From Promethearchaeota archaeon (lineage in GTDB: Archaea; Asgardarchaeota; Lokiarchaeia; Sigynarchaeales; SOKP01): a stretch of DNA of 16,191 nucleotides. The notes beneath the pieces were generated by a model. It searched no databases. It saw nothing but the letters and a program-made list of their open reading frames with translations, and had not been told where the DNA came from. Both the position numbers and the translations under genes were made by a program. Every line of letters starts with the position of its first letter. Positions within the stretch are counted from its first letter, which is position 1. Location of the stretch: positions 1 through 16,191 of the forward strand of contig JAGXOB010000027.1 in assembly GCA_019894735.1 (NCBI GenBank). The letters are read 5' to 3'. Positions 1 through 7,025 of this stretch are shown here, piece after piece.

Positions 1-1
1 A

Positions 2-2245
2 TTTAGCATAGTCGCCCACATCGATCATGGAATGTCTAACTAATTGGTTCAATAGTTACCCATATAGACGACAGCAAGCGACTACTTGTTAAGACGTGCA
101 GGTTTAATGCGCGAAGAAGATGCCGGACAGCTCCAAATGACCGATTCAGATTTAGAATAAGATTTACTTTTTCTACTGAAAGAAGAGGAGCAGGCAAGAG
201 GCATAACAATTTTCACCAGTGTTGTTCTATTAGCGTTCAATGATACAAGAAAACCTGATGACGATGAACCTTACATCCTTCAAATTAACGACACACCGGG
301 ACATATATCCTTTACAGGGGAAGTTTCGCGCGCACTTAGAGGAAGTGATGGTGCAATTATTCTCGTTGATGCCTTAGAGGGTGTAATGACTCAAACTGAA
401 ACAAATATTCGATTATCTGTTGGGGAAGAATTTTGCAAACCGGTTCTGTTTATCAACAAAGTAGACCGATTAATTAGCGAACTTAAGTTAAGCCCAGAAG
501 ACACTTTTGCGAAGATTGATAAAATATCAAGACAGGTAAACGAATTAATCAAAAAGATTAGGCCCGAAGGATCGGGTTGGGGAGTAGATTTTGCCAAAAA
601 TAGCGTTACCGTTGGTTCAGCCAAACACGGATGGGGTTTCACTTATGAAATTCTGTTAGAAAAAGGTTTGAAGCCACAAGATGTATTCGCAAAATATAAA
701 GAAGGCGACATTCAATGGCTAAGAGAAAATCTTCCACTTGACGAGCCTATGTTAAGGATGGTTGTGGATCATTTACCTAATCCAGCAGAAGCTTCAAAGT
801 ATAGAATTCCTCATATTTGGGGTGGCGATTTGGACTCAGAACTAGGACAATCACTTCAAAAATGCGATCCTAAAGGTCCTCTCTATGGCATGATTACAAA
901 AATATTCTTAGATCCCCGGAGAGGGTACCAAGCTACTCTAATTGGTCGTGTTTTTTCTGGTACATTCGATCATTCTGACTCAGTTTATTTGATAGGCGGT
1001 AGAAGTACAAATCGAATAAAACGATTAGGTGTTATGGAAATCACAGATCTTTTAGATGTACCCCGAGTTCCAGCAGGTAATTTATTTGCCTTATACGGGT
1101 TTATTTGTCCATCTGGAGAAACTTTTATGTCTGCAAGTGACGTACCAAAAAATAAGGAGGAAGCATACCAATTAGCCACCTTTGAAAAAATCCAGTACGC
1201 TTGTGAACCAGTTGTTTCAAGAAGTATAAAAGCCCTAGATCCACAGGAAATAGATAAACTGGATCTCGTAGTAAGTAAGTGGCTTCAAGCAGATCCGACC
1301 GCGATGTATCGTTTAGATAAAGAATCTGGAGAATTTATTTTAAGTGGGATTGATCCGCTTCAAATTGAGATACTTACCAAGCGTATTAATAATCAAGTAG
1401 CAATTCATATTGGAGAGCCGATTATAGTATATCGAGAAAAAATCACTAAGAGAAGTAAAGACTTTTATACGAAATCAGCTAACACGCATAATCGCATTTT
1501 GTTATACATTGAACCATTAGACGAGATAACAGAAAAGCTAATTGAGTCTGGAAAAATAACAGATTTGATGAGTGAAAAGGATAAAGCTAAAATCTTGAGA
1601 GAGGAAGCTGGTTGGGACGCGAAAGAAGCTAGAAGGATCGTTGATGTGTACCAAGGTAGCTTACTCGTAAATGGCACCTCAGGATTGCAACGATTCGATA
1701 GGGTAAAATCGTATTTAACAGCCGCCTTTAGAGATTGGCTCGGAGAATGTATTCTTGCAAAAGAACCAGCTGCAGGATTTAAAATAGTTTTCACAGACAT
1801 GACGATTCACGAAGACACTCGCCATACATCCTACGGACAAATTGCAGGAATGGCTTTTTCAGCAATGTCGTTAGCTATGTTGGACGCTGATCCTCACCTT
1901 TTTGAACCTATTCAGAAAATTGACGTAAAAACTCCGGAAGGAACGGAAGGACCAGTAAATGCCATTATTAACAAACGACGTGGTAAAATTACAAATGTAG
2001 TTCCCGAAGGAGAATACGTACGAGTCCAAGGTGAAATTCCCGCAGCTGAGACTATTGGTATAGCTGACGACATTCGAGGTTCAACTCAAGGAAGGGCATT
2101 TTTCGGATACGAATTTTCGGGATTTGAAAAAGTACCTCATAGTGTAGAGGAAGATTTAATTCTCGAAATTCGCAAACGTAAGGGTATGCCAGACCATTTA
2201 CCAGATACTTCAAGTTGGGATCGGTTTATTTACAAAAAGACATAG
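2..2245 (+). CDS. fusA: Elongation factor 2 paralogue, interrupted by two BHB mini-introns; 5' end outside the window
   Basis: This is the EF-2 GTPase, which translocates tRNA and mRNA on the ribosome. Proposed coding segments are 2-32, 66-151 and 182-2245 (39 + 687 codons plus stop); about 20-25 N-terminal residues lie upstream. Unspliced, the same frame has stops at 41, 53, 65 and 158. Spliced, it gives G1 HIDHGKTT, DEEEQARGIT with the switch I Thr (codon 206-208), G3 DTPGH (290-304), G4 NKVD (455-466), then domains II-V without interruption. The length of roughly 745 aa is normal for archaeal EF-2. In domain IV the histidine equivalent to the diphthamide site is kept (codon 1823-1825), but the usual HRGGGQ-like loop reads HTSYGQ. 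This suggests a second EF-2 copy of the kind known from Asgard archaea rather than the canonical diphthamidated one. The ATG at 386 is not a credible start because it would omit G1 to G3. Family call is near certain; functionality depends on the introns being removed. Confidence 0.93.
33..65 (+). other. Predicted bulge-helix-bulge intron 1 (33 nt) inside the EF-2 P-loop lysine codon
   Basis: Seen in the sequence: exon bases 27-30 (ATGG) pair with intron bases 60-63 (CCAT), giving the 4-bp central helix. Bulge 1 is 31-33 (AA|T) and bulge 2 is 64-66 (AT|A), each 3 nt. The inner helix is 34-35/58-59 and 38-42/53-57, then 44-46/50-52 with loop 47-49. The outer exon-exon helix is 25-26/67-68 and 21-23/69-71, with A24 bulged. 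Known rule: the archaeal splicing endonuclease cuts after the second base of each bulge. Applying it removes 33-65 and joins GGA-A to AG-ACG, so HG|K|TT is restored with the lysine codon AAG split after its first base. Three in-frame stops vanish. Splicing itself is inferred. Confidence 0.85.
152..181 (+). other. Predicted bulge-helix-bulge intron 2 (30 nt) just before EF-2 switch I
   Basis: Seen in the sequence: exon bases 146-149 (TCAG) pair with intron bases 176-179 (CTGA) as a 4-bp central helix. Bulge 1 is 150-152 (AT|T) and bulge 2 is 180-182 (AA|G). The inner helix is 153-157/171-175, a T-T mismatch, then 159-161/167-169 with loop 162-166. The outer helix is weak (145/183 only, then an internal loop), so this is a relaxed BHB. 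Cutting after the second bulge base removes 152-181 between codons (phase 0) and deletes the in-frame TAA at 158. It rejoins TDSD to EEEQARGIT, which matches the DxDEEEQARGIT pattern of ordinary archaeal EF-2. Splicing is inferred. Confidence 0.8.
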
Positions 2246-2284
2246 ATTTTTTTATTCTTATATTTTTTATATATATTTTTTATT
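2246..2284 (+). terminator. T-tract terminator after EF-2
   Basis: Directly after the EF-2 stop codon come several runs of 5-7 T separated by a few bases, continuing into the 3' end of the convergent small GTPase gene. Multiple T-runs without a strong hairpin are typical of archaeal intrinsic termination. On the opposite strand the stretch is A-rich, so it would serve only EF-2. Confidence 0.6.
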
Positions 2285-2840
2285 CTTCAGAAACTTTATA
2301 GTAGAGCTTTCTAACTAGCTTCTGAAACGCTTCAATAACTCCTTGTCCTGTTAAAGCGCTTGTTTTGAAGTATTCGATGATATGATGTTCATTTACAAAT
2401 TTCCCAACATTAACATCTGAGTTAATTTTATCCTTATCAGAGATCAATTCGTTTTCATTAATTAAATCGACCTTATTTCCAAATAACGCTATTGGAATAT
2501 CTCCGCAATATTTTTTAAGTTCGTTAAACCACTTTTCAATGTGATCTAAGCTTTTTAATTCTTTGGGAGCATGGGAAAACGCGATTATCGCCCCGCTACT
2601 ACCCTTATAAAACTTGCGACGCATAACTTCAAAGGTTTCTTGTCCCGCGATATCCCATATAAACAGTTTAACTTGTTTACCTTCTATTTTTTCCTCGTAA
2701 TTTGAAAACTGAGCCCCCAAAGTGGAGATATAGTCTTTTTGAAACGATCCCGTTGTATATTTCTTAACCAGTGTTGTTTTACCAACAGCTGGGTCTCCAA
2801 CAACTGTAATTTTAAATTTATACTCTTTATCTACTGACAT
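2280..2840 (-). CDS. Ras/Rab-superfamily small GTPase
   Basis: A 186-aa protein with every G motif of a Ras-like GTPase: G1 GDPAVGKT (residues 15-22), the G2 threonine near residue 40 (ISTLGAQ), G3 DIAGQE (63-68), G4 NKVD (122-125) and G5 TSAL (160-163). The DxAGQE sequence with an intact glutamine predicts active GTP hydrolysis. The length is that of a single-domain eukaryotic-type small GTPase. Such proteins are hugely expanded in Asgard archaea and are the best lineage marker in this window. The C-terminus (KVSEE) has no cysteine, so prenyl anchoring as in eukaryotic Rab or Ras is not expected; the protein is probably soluble or partner-recruited. The gene is convergent with EF-2 and divergent from the acidic protein at 2980. 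Which trafficking or signalling process it serves cannot be told. Confidence 0.93.
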   Translation of the reverse strand: MSVDKEYKFKITVVGDPAVGKTTLVKKYTTGSFQKDYISTLGAQFSNYEEKIEGKQVKLFIWDIAGQETFEVMRRKFYKGSSGAIIAFSHAPKELKSLDHIEKWFNELKKYCGDIPIALFGNKVDLINENELISDKDKINSDVNVGKFVNEHHIIEYFKTSALTGQGVIEAFQKLVRKLYYKVSEE

Positions 2841-2979
2841 ATTCTTGATAGTTAAAATTTCTTTAAATATTTTTAACTATGGGTATTAGTTCAAATCTTA
2901 ACATTTATAGAATTAAAGAATTATTATTAATATTAAGGGAATTTTGAACTGAATTAAAGAAAACTATTTTGATGTAAAT
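2841..2979. promoter_or_regulatory. Divergent promoter region between the small GTPase and the acidic protein
   Basis: A 139-bp AT-rich spacer separates two divergent starts. On the minus strand an AATATTTAAAG-like TATA element (around 2860-2872) lies about 25 bases upstream of the GTPase ATG. On the plus strand, TTATTATTAATATTAA (around 2921-2936) is a weaker candidate for the gene starting at 2980. Both would give short leaders. No Shine-Dalgarno motif is evident. Assignments rest on sequence resemblance only. Confidence 0.4.
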
Positions 2980-3900
2980 ATGCCCGAAGATCAAGAAAAT
3001 CAAAACGATGAAGAACCTAATATAGAAAAAGAAGAATTAAGAGAAGATCAAGACGATTTAGATGTTTATCTCTCAGAAATGAAAAATCTCGAGACAGATT
3101 TCTCTGATTTAGAAGATCTTGACCTTGAAGAATTACAAGAAATGCAAGATGCAATTGCTAAGGTTAAAGAACTGGAAAGTCAACAAAGTAAAGAGATTAT
3201 AAAAGAAGAAATTCCAAAAGAATATGAAAGCTTTAAGCCTAATATTCAAACTACTGAGCGTGAAGATTATAGAATGCAAAAAGAAGCTATGAGTAGCGAC
3301 TTTTCTGATATTGAAAATATTGATTTTGAGGAACTTCAAGAAATGCAGAAAGCCATAGAGACTGTACAACAGGAAGAAAGTCAAGCAACTGAAAATGCAA
3401 TAACTCATTACCCCACTAGCAACGCAGAATCCACAGAATTAGAGGAACGCATAAAACAAGAACTCCTCGAACGAAAACAAGAAACTAAAATAGTAATAAT
3501 AACACCCGAAAAATTTATAGAACGTGCAAGAAATAAGCGCGATAAAATTTGGTATCATGTCCTTCATTATTTAGTGTATCAAGCAGAGGATTACTTCGCC
3601 AGCAAAGAATTACTTTATGAGATGTTAAAGGAAGTTACGAGTAAAAGCCCGATTGATCCCCTACCCGAAAACCAATTCTACTTTGGTTTAGGCTATATCC
3701 TTAGATTAACCTTAAATGAAAAACAAGTCGTGAAATACATCAAGGGAGGTAAATTTAAGATTAATGTAGGAATAAAAGGGATAAGCGATATTTTAGAAGA
3801 AGTGGGAGAACCTATTAGCACGAGGCCAATTCTAAAAGAGGAAGAAAAGAGAAAAATGTATAAAGAATTTCTTGATGACGATTTTTTTGATCAAATTTAG
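2980..3900 (+). CDS. Acidic protein with a duplicated helical motif and a conserved-looking C-terminal domain
   Basis: I do not recognise this 306-aa protein. Residues 1-170 are very rich in Glu, Asp, Gln and Lys and look disordered to coiled coil. Within them a motif of about 29 residues occurs twice, at 40-68 and 107-135, each with DFSD(L/I)E followed by EELQEMQ and a short amphipathic helix. Repeated short motifs in a disordered tail often act as docking sites for one partner. The C-terminal half (about 175-290) is more globular, with the Trp/Tyr-rich segment WYHVLHYLVYQ, a glycine-containing turn (GLGYILRL) and basic stretches; it could be a small helical or winged-helix domain, which is a guess. 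The last residues (DDDFFDQI) are acidic. No signal peptide or membrane segment is seen. It stands alone, followed by a 118-bp gap before the membrane protein gene. Confidence 0.75.
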   Translation: MPEDQENQNDEEPNIEKEELREDQDDLDVYLSEMKNLETDFSDLEDLDLEELQEMQDAIAKVKELESQQSKEIIKEEIPKEYESFKPNIQTTEREDYRMQKEAMSSDFSDIENIDFEELQEMQKAIETVQQEESQATENAITHYPTSNAESTELEERIKQELLERKQETKIVIITPEKFIERARNKRDKIWYHVLHYLVYQAEDYFASKELLYEMLKEVTSKSPIDPLPENQFYFGLGYILRLTLNEKQVVKYIKGGKFKINVGIKGISDILEEVGEPISTRPILKEEEKRKMYKEFLDDDFFDQI

Positions 3901-4018
3901 GGATGTGAACTGGTGAAGTTACCGGCTTAACCATATATATAATTAAACTTATATGTATCTAAATAGATAATTAATTACCATTTAATTTAAAAATTTATAG
4001 AAAAATTAGTGGTTAGTT
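3901..4018 (+). promoter_or_regulatory. Intergenic region with promoter of the 7-TM-like gene
   Basis: AT-rich spacer between two co-directional genes. A TTTAATTTAAAAATTTATAG stretch (around 3981-4000) lies some 20-35 bases before the ATG at 4019 and is a plausible TATA element. A second one, ATATATAATTAAACTTATAT (around 3934-3953), lies further up. The absence of a T-tract argues against strong termination after 3900, so some read-through is possible. Confidence 0.35.
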
Positions 4019-4780
4019 ATGGATATAGTAGATATTTTACAAGGAACGCTTAGTCTAATTTTTGTTCTAATTTCCTTTGTTATCGGAGTCACAATAATCT
4101 CCAAATATGGAAAATACAAGAATAGATTATATATTCTCGTAGGGCTCTGCTGGCTTATGTTGTCCACTCTTTGGTTACCCGAAGCAGTATCATTCCTAAT
4201 GAGTATATTCATCATGCAAACTCTCAGTTTAGAATGGTATTTCATTATTGGCAATGCTTTCTTTCCGATTGCTTTAATTTGTTGGGTTACCGCTTATACA
4301 GACATGGTTAATGCAGAGAAAAAAAAGCTAGCTGTTATCTTTATTGTAATTTATAGTATTGTCTTTGAAGGATTGTTTTTCTTTCATTTCTTTTTAGACA
4401 TTAATTTAATAGGGATAATCAACCCGTTAAGACCATTCAGTGCTGATTTGGGGATTTTTTTAACGATTTTATTATTAATAGGATTTGTAATCTTATTTAT
4501 ATCGGGTTTTAAGTTTGCTAGAAAATCAGTAAGATCTGAAAATAGAGATGTTAGGTTGAAAGGGAAACTCCTTGAATTTGCTTTTGTCGCTTTTACAATT
4601 GCTGCTTTACTTGAGAAAACAGCAAGATCTATTCTGATAGGAACGATTTTTCCTGATCCGACTACCCCTATATTATCAGTGATGCTAGTAGTTGTGAGAA
4701 TCCTATTAATTTCAGGCTCAATTGCCTTTTATGGGGGATTTCTCTTACCACGATGGATGAAGGAGGTTTTTACTCAATAA
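4019..4780 (+). CDS. Seven-transmembrane-like integral membrane protein of unknown function
   Basis: A 253-aa, strongly hydrophobic protein with about seven predicted membrane helices at roughly residues 8-28, 37-58, 74-94, 103-124, 143-165, 187-207 and 218-243. The loops are short and the basic patches (KYGKYKNR, EKKK, RKSVRSENRDVR) follow the first, third and fifth helices, consistent with an alternating topology. No transporter signature, channel motif or catalytic residue set is recognisable. The 7-TM sensor regions of some archaeal histidine kinases look similar in outline, but no kinase or receiver domain follows here and the protein ends right after the last helix. The TAA is followed at once by a strong T-tract, so this is probably a monocistronic unit. 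Function not assigned. Confidence 0.8.
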   Translation: MDIVDILQGTLSLIFVLISFVIGVTIISKYGKYKNRLYILVGLCWLMLSTLWLPEAVSFLMSIFIMQTLSLEWYFIIGNAFFPIALICWVTAYTDMVNAEKKKLAVIFIVIYSIVFEGLFFFHFFLDINLIGIINPLRPFSADLGIFLTILLLIGFVILFISGFKFARKSVRSENRDVRLKGKLLEFAFVAFTIAALLEKTARSILIGTIFPDPTTPILSVMLVVVRILLISGSIAFYGGFLLPRWMKEVFTQ

Positions 4781-4801
4781 TTTTTTTTATTCTTTTTTTT
4801 T
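4781..4801 (+). terminator. T-tract terminator after the 7-TM-like gene
   Basis: Two runs of 8 T and 9 T separated by ATTC follow directly on the stop codon, a strong archaeal-type termination signal. The 111 bases after it lead into the promoter of the EngB-like gene. Confidence 0.65.
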
Positions 4802-4844
4802 ACTTAGAAAATGAATTTCTTAACTTAGAAAACCATGAAAGTTA

Positions 4845-4870
4845 ATATTATTAAAAATATTTAATTAATA
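4845..4870 (+). promoter_or_regulatory. Putative TATA/BRE element of the EngB-like gene
   Basis: The stretch ATTAAAAATATTTAATTAAT resembles an archaeal TATA element. It lies about 45-60 bases before the ATG at 4913, which would leave a leader of roughly 20-35 nt. No Shine-Dalgarno motif is evident before the start. Confidence 0.35.
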
Positions 4871-4912
4871 ATCAGATATCATCCATATAGCAACATAAGA
4901 TTATTCAAAATC

Positions 4913-5548
4913 ATGAAATATAAACCCTCTTTGCTTATTATCGGAAATTCAAATGTAGGAAAAAGCTCAATAACAAGATTATTACTACCAAATCCGAAGA
5001 AATTTAAAGGTAAAGCAGGTAAACAACCAGGAAGCACACTCATGATAAAATCTATTGAATTTCCTCAAATGCCCTATAACATTGTGGACTTACCTGGGTT
5101 TGGGTATATGAATAGCCCTAGCCGCCGAAGAGAAGAACATATAAAAAAACAATTAGTTATCCATATTGAAAAACACCATGGTGAATACTTTTTTGGTTTA
5201 GTAATACTGAATTTCTTAAGGATAGAAGATGAGTTAAAAAAATATTACTTAGAGAATGATACATCGATTCCTCTAACTTTTGAATTAATAAAATTTCTAA
5301 AGGAATATAATATACCTCTTCTAGTTATTTTAAATAAAGTAGATAAGGTTTCAGTTTTCGATAAGAAAAGAATACTATCATTATTGATAGATTCTGCTAA
5401 GGATTATGGATTAAACTTAATCCAAATAAACGACGAAGAAGATAGAGTTCATATGAAAATACCTTATTTAGAATTCTCGGCAATAAAAAGAACAAATTTG
5501 GATAAATTAAAAAGAATTATAAATATGTCCCTTCAAAATGTAGGATAA
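4913..5548 (+). CDS. engB: EngB/YihA-family GTP-binding protein
   Basis: A 211-aa TRAFAC-class GTPase. G1 is GNSNVGKSS (residues 11-19), G2 is within KQPGST (37-42), G3 is DLPGFGY (59-65), G4 is NKVDK (141-145) and G5 is SAIK (189-192). The NSNVGKSS and DLPGFGY wording is that of the EngB/YihA family, whose bacterial members act in large ribosomal subunit assembly; archaeal homologues are widespread but less studied. The length is normal for the family. A ribosome-assembly or nucleic-acid-linked role is inferred from family. The gene is preceded by a terminator and a promoter-like sequence and runs convergently into the Taw1 gene with only 17 bases between stops. Confidence 0.88.
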   Translation: MKYKPSLLIIGNSNVGKSSITRLLLPNPKKFKGKAGKQPGSTLMIKSIEFPQMPYNIVDLPGFGYMNSPSRRREEHIKKQLVIHIEKHHGEYFFGLVILNFLRIEDELKKYYLENDTSIPLTFELIKFLKEYNIPLLVILNKVDKVSVFDKKRILSLLIDSAKDYGLNLIQINDEEDRVHMKIPYLEFSAIKRTNLDKLKRIINMSLQNVG

Positions 5549-5565
5549 AAACTCTTTTTAGAACA

Positions 5566-6855
5566 TCAGGGATTTGTGATAACAGGGTTTTTATTCTCAT
5601 CCCAATTGATAGCAAACAAGAAATCTCTACTCGTCTTATTTTTATAAATTAAGGGAAAATTTCCTATTTCTTGGAATTTGAAAGCTAAAGCCTCTAAATC
5701 TTCGTAAGTAGGGAAATAGTGCTGAATAGGTTTATCACTTTTCAATCTTTCTTTAATGTTTAGTGCGCTAGCCTGAAGAGTAAATCCTTTAATTTCAAAA
5801 AAATTAGGGTTTGCCTTCTCAATTATCTTAACATAATCTTCTACATATTTTTCAGCGAAGTTCAAATTTTTTACGGCTGTTAATCTTACTACAGTTCTAC
5901 AAGTTAAACTTTGAACCAAACCTAAAGATGATAGGATTTTTTCCCACCCATTTTTTATCATCGGACGGCAGATTTTTTTATACAGATCGTTATTTGGTGC
6001 TGGTAACGTGATATAGAGTTGTGATGGTAATGAATTTAAACTCTCAATTCTTTCTGGTAATGTTCCGTTAGTCACAATAAAAGAAGTCATATTTCGATCA
6101 CGAAACTCCTTAACCAATCCATCTAATTTTGGATATAAGAATGGCTCACCATCAAGAGATATTGCTGCATGATTGGGGGTCATAGCTTCACTATGCGCTT
6201 GCATAATCTCGTCTGGGGTTGTTAATGAAATGTTGATTAACTTAACTATTTCTTCTCTTGAGTCGATGCAGCACGATATTTCGTTGTCAAGTTTAAAACT
6301 CTTTAAAGAATCATCCGTTGATACAAGAAACTCCTGATTTTTTAATAAGTTTAGTGCACGTTCGATCTTATTTTTACTCACGTGGAGCCCTTTTGAAAGT
6401 GAGTTTAAATCATGATTTTCTTCATTTTTTAACATATAAGTGAGAAGATCCACCATAATCTCATAATTTTCAAGATATCTTCTTAATGGTAAATGGTTTT
6501 TTATAATATCTTGATGTTGACGAATCATCTCGTCGATTAAATAGCTAGGTTCATCGGGTTCAACGCTAAATTCACTACTTATATTTCCGAGTTCAGTATC
6601 TCTCCAACAGAAAACGCACTGTTGATTACAGAATGGCATAGACGGAGTGTTTTGTAAGCATCTGTGACTCTGAATTCCAAAAACTCCCTTATAACAATTT
6701 CTGTTCTCTCTCCCTGTCATCAATTTTTGTTCTAACCAATGACATGGTTTAATTGCAGTATGTTTATTTTGACCTATTATGCGATATGTTGTTTTAGTAT
6801 AAGCTTCAACAAATTTGTTTGTAATTTTGTTGTCAATTATGTATGGATTTGTCAT
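5566..6855 (-). CDS. taw1: Taw1/TYW1-type tRNA 4-demethylwyosine synthase with an internal insert of about 95 residues
   Basis: Radical SAM enzyme that builds the tricyclic 4-demethylwyosine from N1-methylguanosine at position 37 of tRNA-Phe, using pyruvate. The radical SAM motif is CNQQCVFCWR, with CxxxCxxC cysteines at about residues 76, 80 and 83. Three further cysteines upstream (about 38, 54 and 66, in PCHW, NCYKGVFGI and SHRC) match the second Fe-S cluster of TYW1. Later family motifs are NHAAISLDGEP, VTNGTLPE and APNNDLY. At 429 aa it is over 100 residues longer than usual archaeal members. The excess lies between IRQHQDIIKN and TPDEIMQAHSEAM (about 120-215) and looks like a winged helix (LNSLSKGLHVSKNKIERALNLLKNQEFL). 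Start chosen at the ATG 6855; a GTG directly before it at 6858 is also possible. The gene is divergent from the phosphorylase. Confidence 0.92.
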   Translation of the reverse strand: MTNPYIIDNKITNKFVEAYTKTTYRIIGQNKHTAIKPCHWLEQKLMTGRENRNCYKGVFGIQSHRCLQNTPSMPFCNQQCVFCWRDTELGNISSEFSVEPDEPSYLIDEMIRQHQDIIKNHLPLRRYLENYEIMVDLLTYMLKNEENHDLNSLSKGLHVSKNKIERALNLLKNQEFLVSTDDSLKSFKLDNEISCCIDSREEIVKLINISLTTPDEIMQAHSEAMTPNHAAISLDGEPFLYPKLDGLVKEFRDRNMTSFIVTNGTLPERIESLNSLPSQLYITLPAPNNDLYKKICRPMIKNGWEKILSSLGLVQSLTCRTVVRLTAVKNLNFAEKYVEDYVKIIEKANPNFFEIKGFTLQASALNIKERLKSDKPIQHYFPTYEDLEALAFKFQEIGNFPLIYKNKTSRDFLFAINWDENKNPVITNP

Positions 6856-6858
6856 CAC

Positions 6859-7025
6859 AGAGTACCGCGTTTTTTATTCGTATCCTTATAGTTTATAATT
6901 ATAGATTAATGTACCTAATAATAATATTAAAAATTATTATTTAGAATTATAAGTACATCCGTAATTAGGAACTAACTTATAAAATATAATTAGATAGATC
7001 ATTGAAATTCTTACCGGGAGAAAAA
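6859..7025. promoter_or_regulatory. Divergent promoters of taw1 and the nucleoside phosphorylase, with a ribosome binding site
   Basis: On the plus strand ACTTATAAAATATAAT (6975-6990) is a good TATA element about 40 bases ahead of the ATG at 7026. GGGAG at 7016-7020 sits 5 bases before that ATG and acts as a Shine-Dalgarno site, which decides this start over an upstream TTG at 7002. On the minus strand AATTATAAACTATAAGG (around 6884-6900) is the likely TATA element of taw1. Confidence 0.5.

Noticed and set aside
44..63. tRNA T-arm-like string GGTTCAATAG...CCA
   Set aside because: No acceptor, D or anticodon arm can be built around it; it is explained as the intron hairpin loop and the central helix strand.
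34..67. GT...AG spliceosomal-type intron
   Set aside because: The segment 34-67 is 34 nt, so removal would shift the frame, and archaea have no spliceosome. The BHB boundaries restore the lysine codon instead.
29..70. Translational bypassing (hopping) over the insert
   Set aside because: Hopping needs matching take-off and landing codons. GGA (29-31) is not repeated before ACG at 68; the triplet there is TAG.
1..385. EF-2 as a pseudogene or a product of sequencing errors
   Set aside because: The frame is the same before, between and after the interruptions, both added pieces are multiples of three, and the BHB cut rule repairs both exactly. Random decay or errors would not be expected to do this. 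Raw reads would still be worth checking.
386..2245. ATG at 386 as the true start of a 619-aa protein
   Set aside because: It lies in the middle of the G domain, after G1 to G3, with conserved EF-2 sequence reading upstream in the same frame.
2896..2908. 13-base string TCTTAACATTTAT that recurs at 10716-10728
   Set aside because: The DNA is very AT-rich, the second copy runs into a coding end, and no further copies or shared structure were found, so chance is likely.
7002..7025. TTG start for the nucleoside phosphorylase
   Set aside because: The GGGAG site at 7016-7020 lies inside this extension and points to the ATG at 7026.
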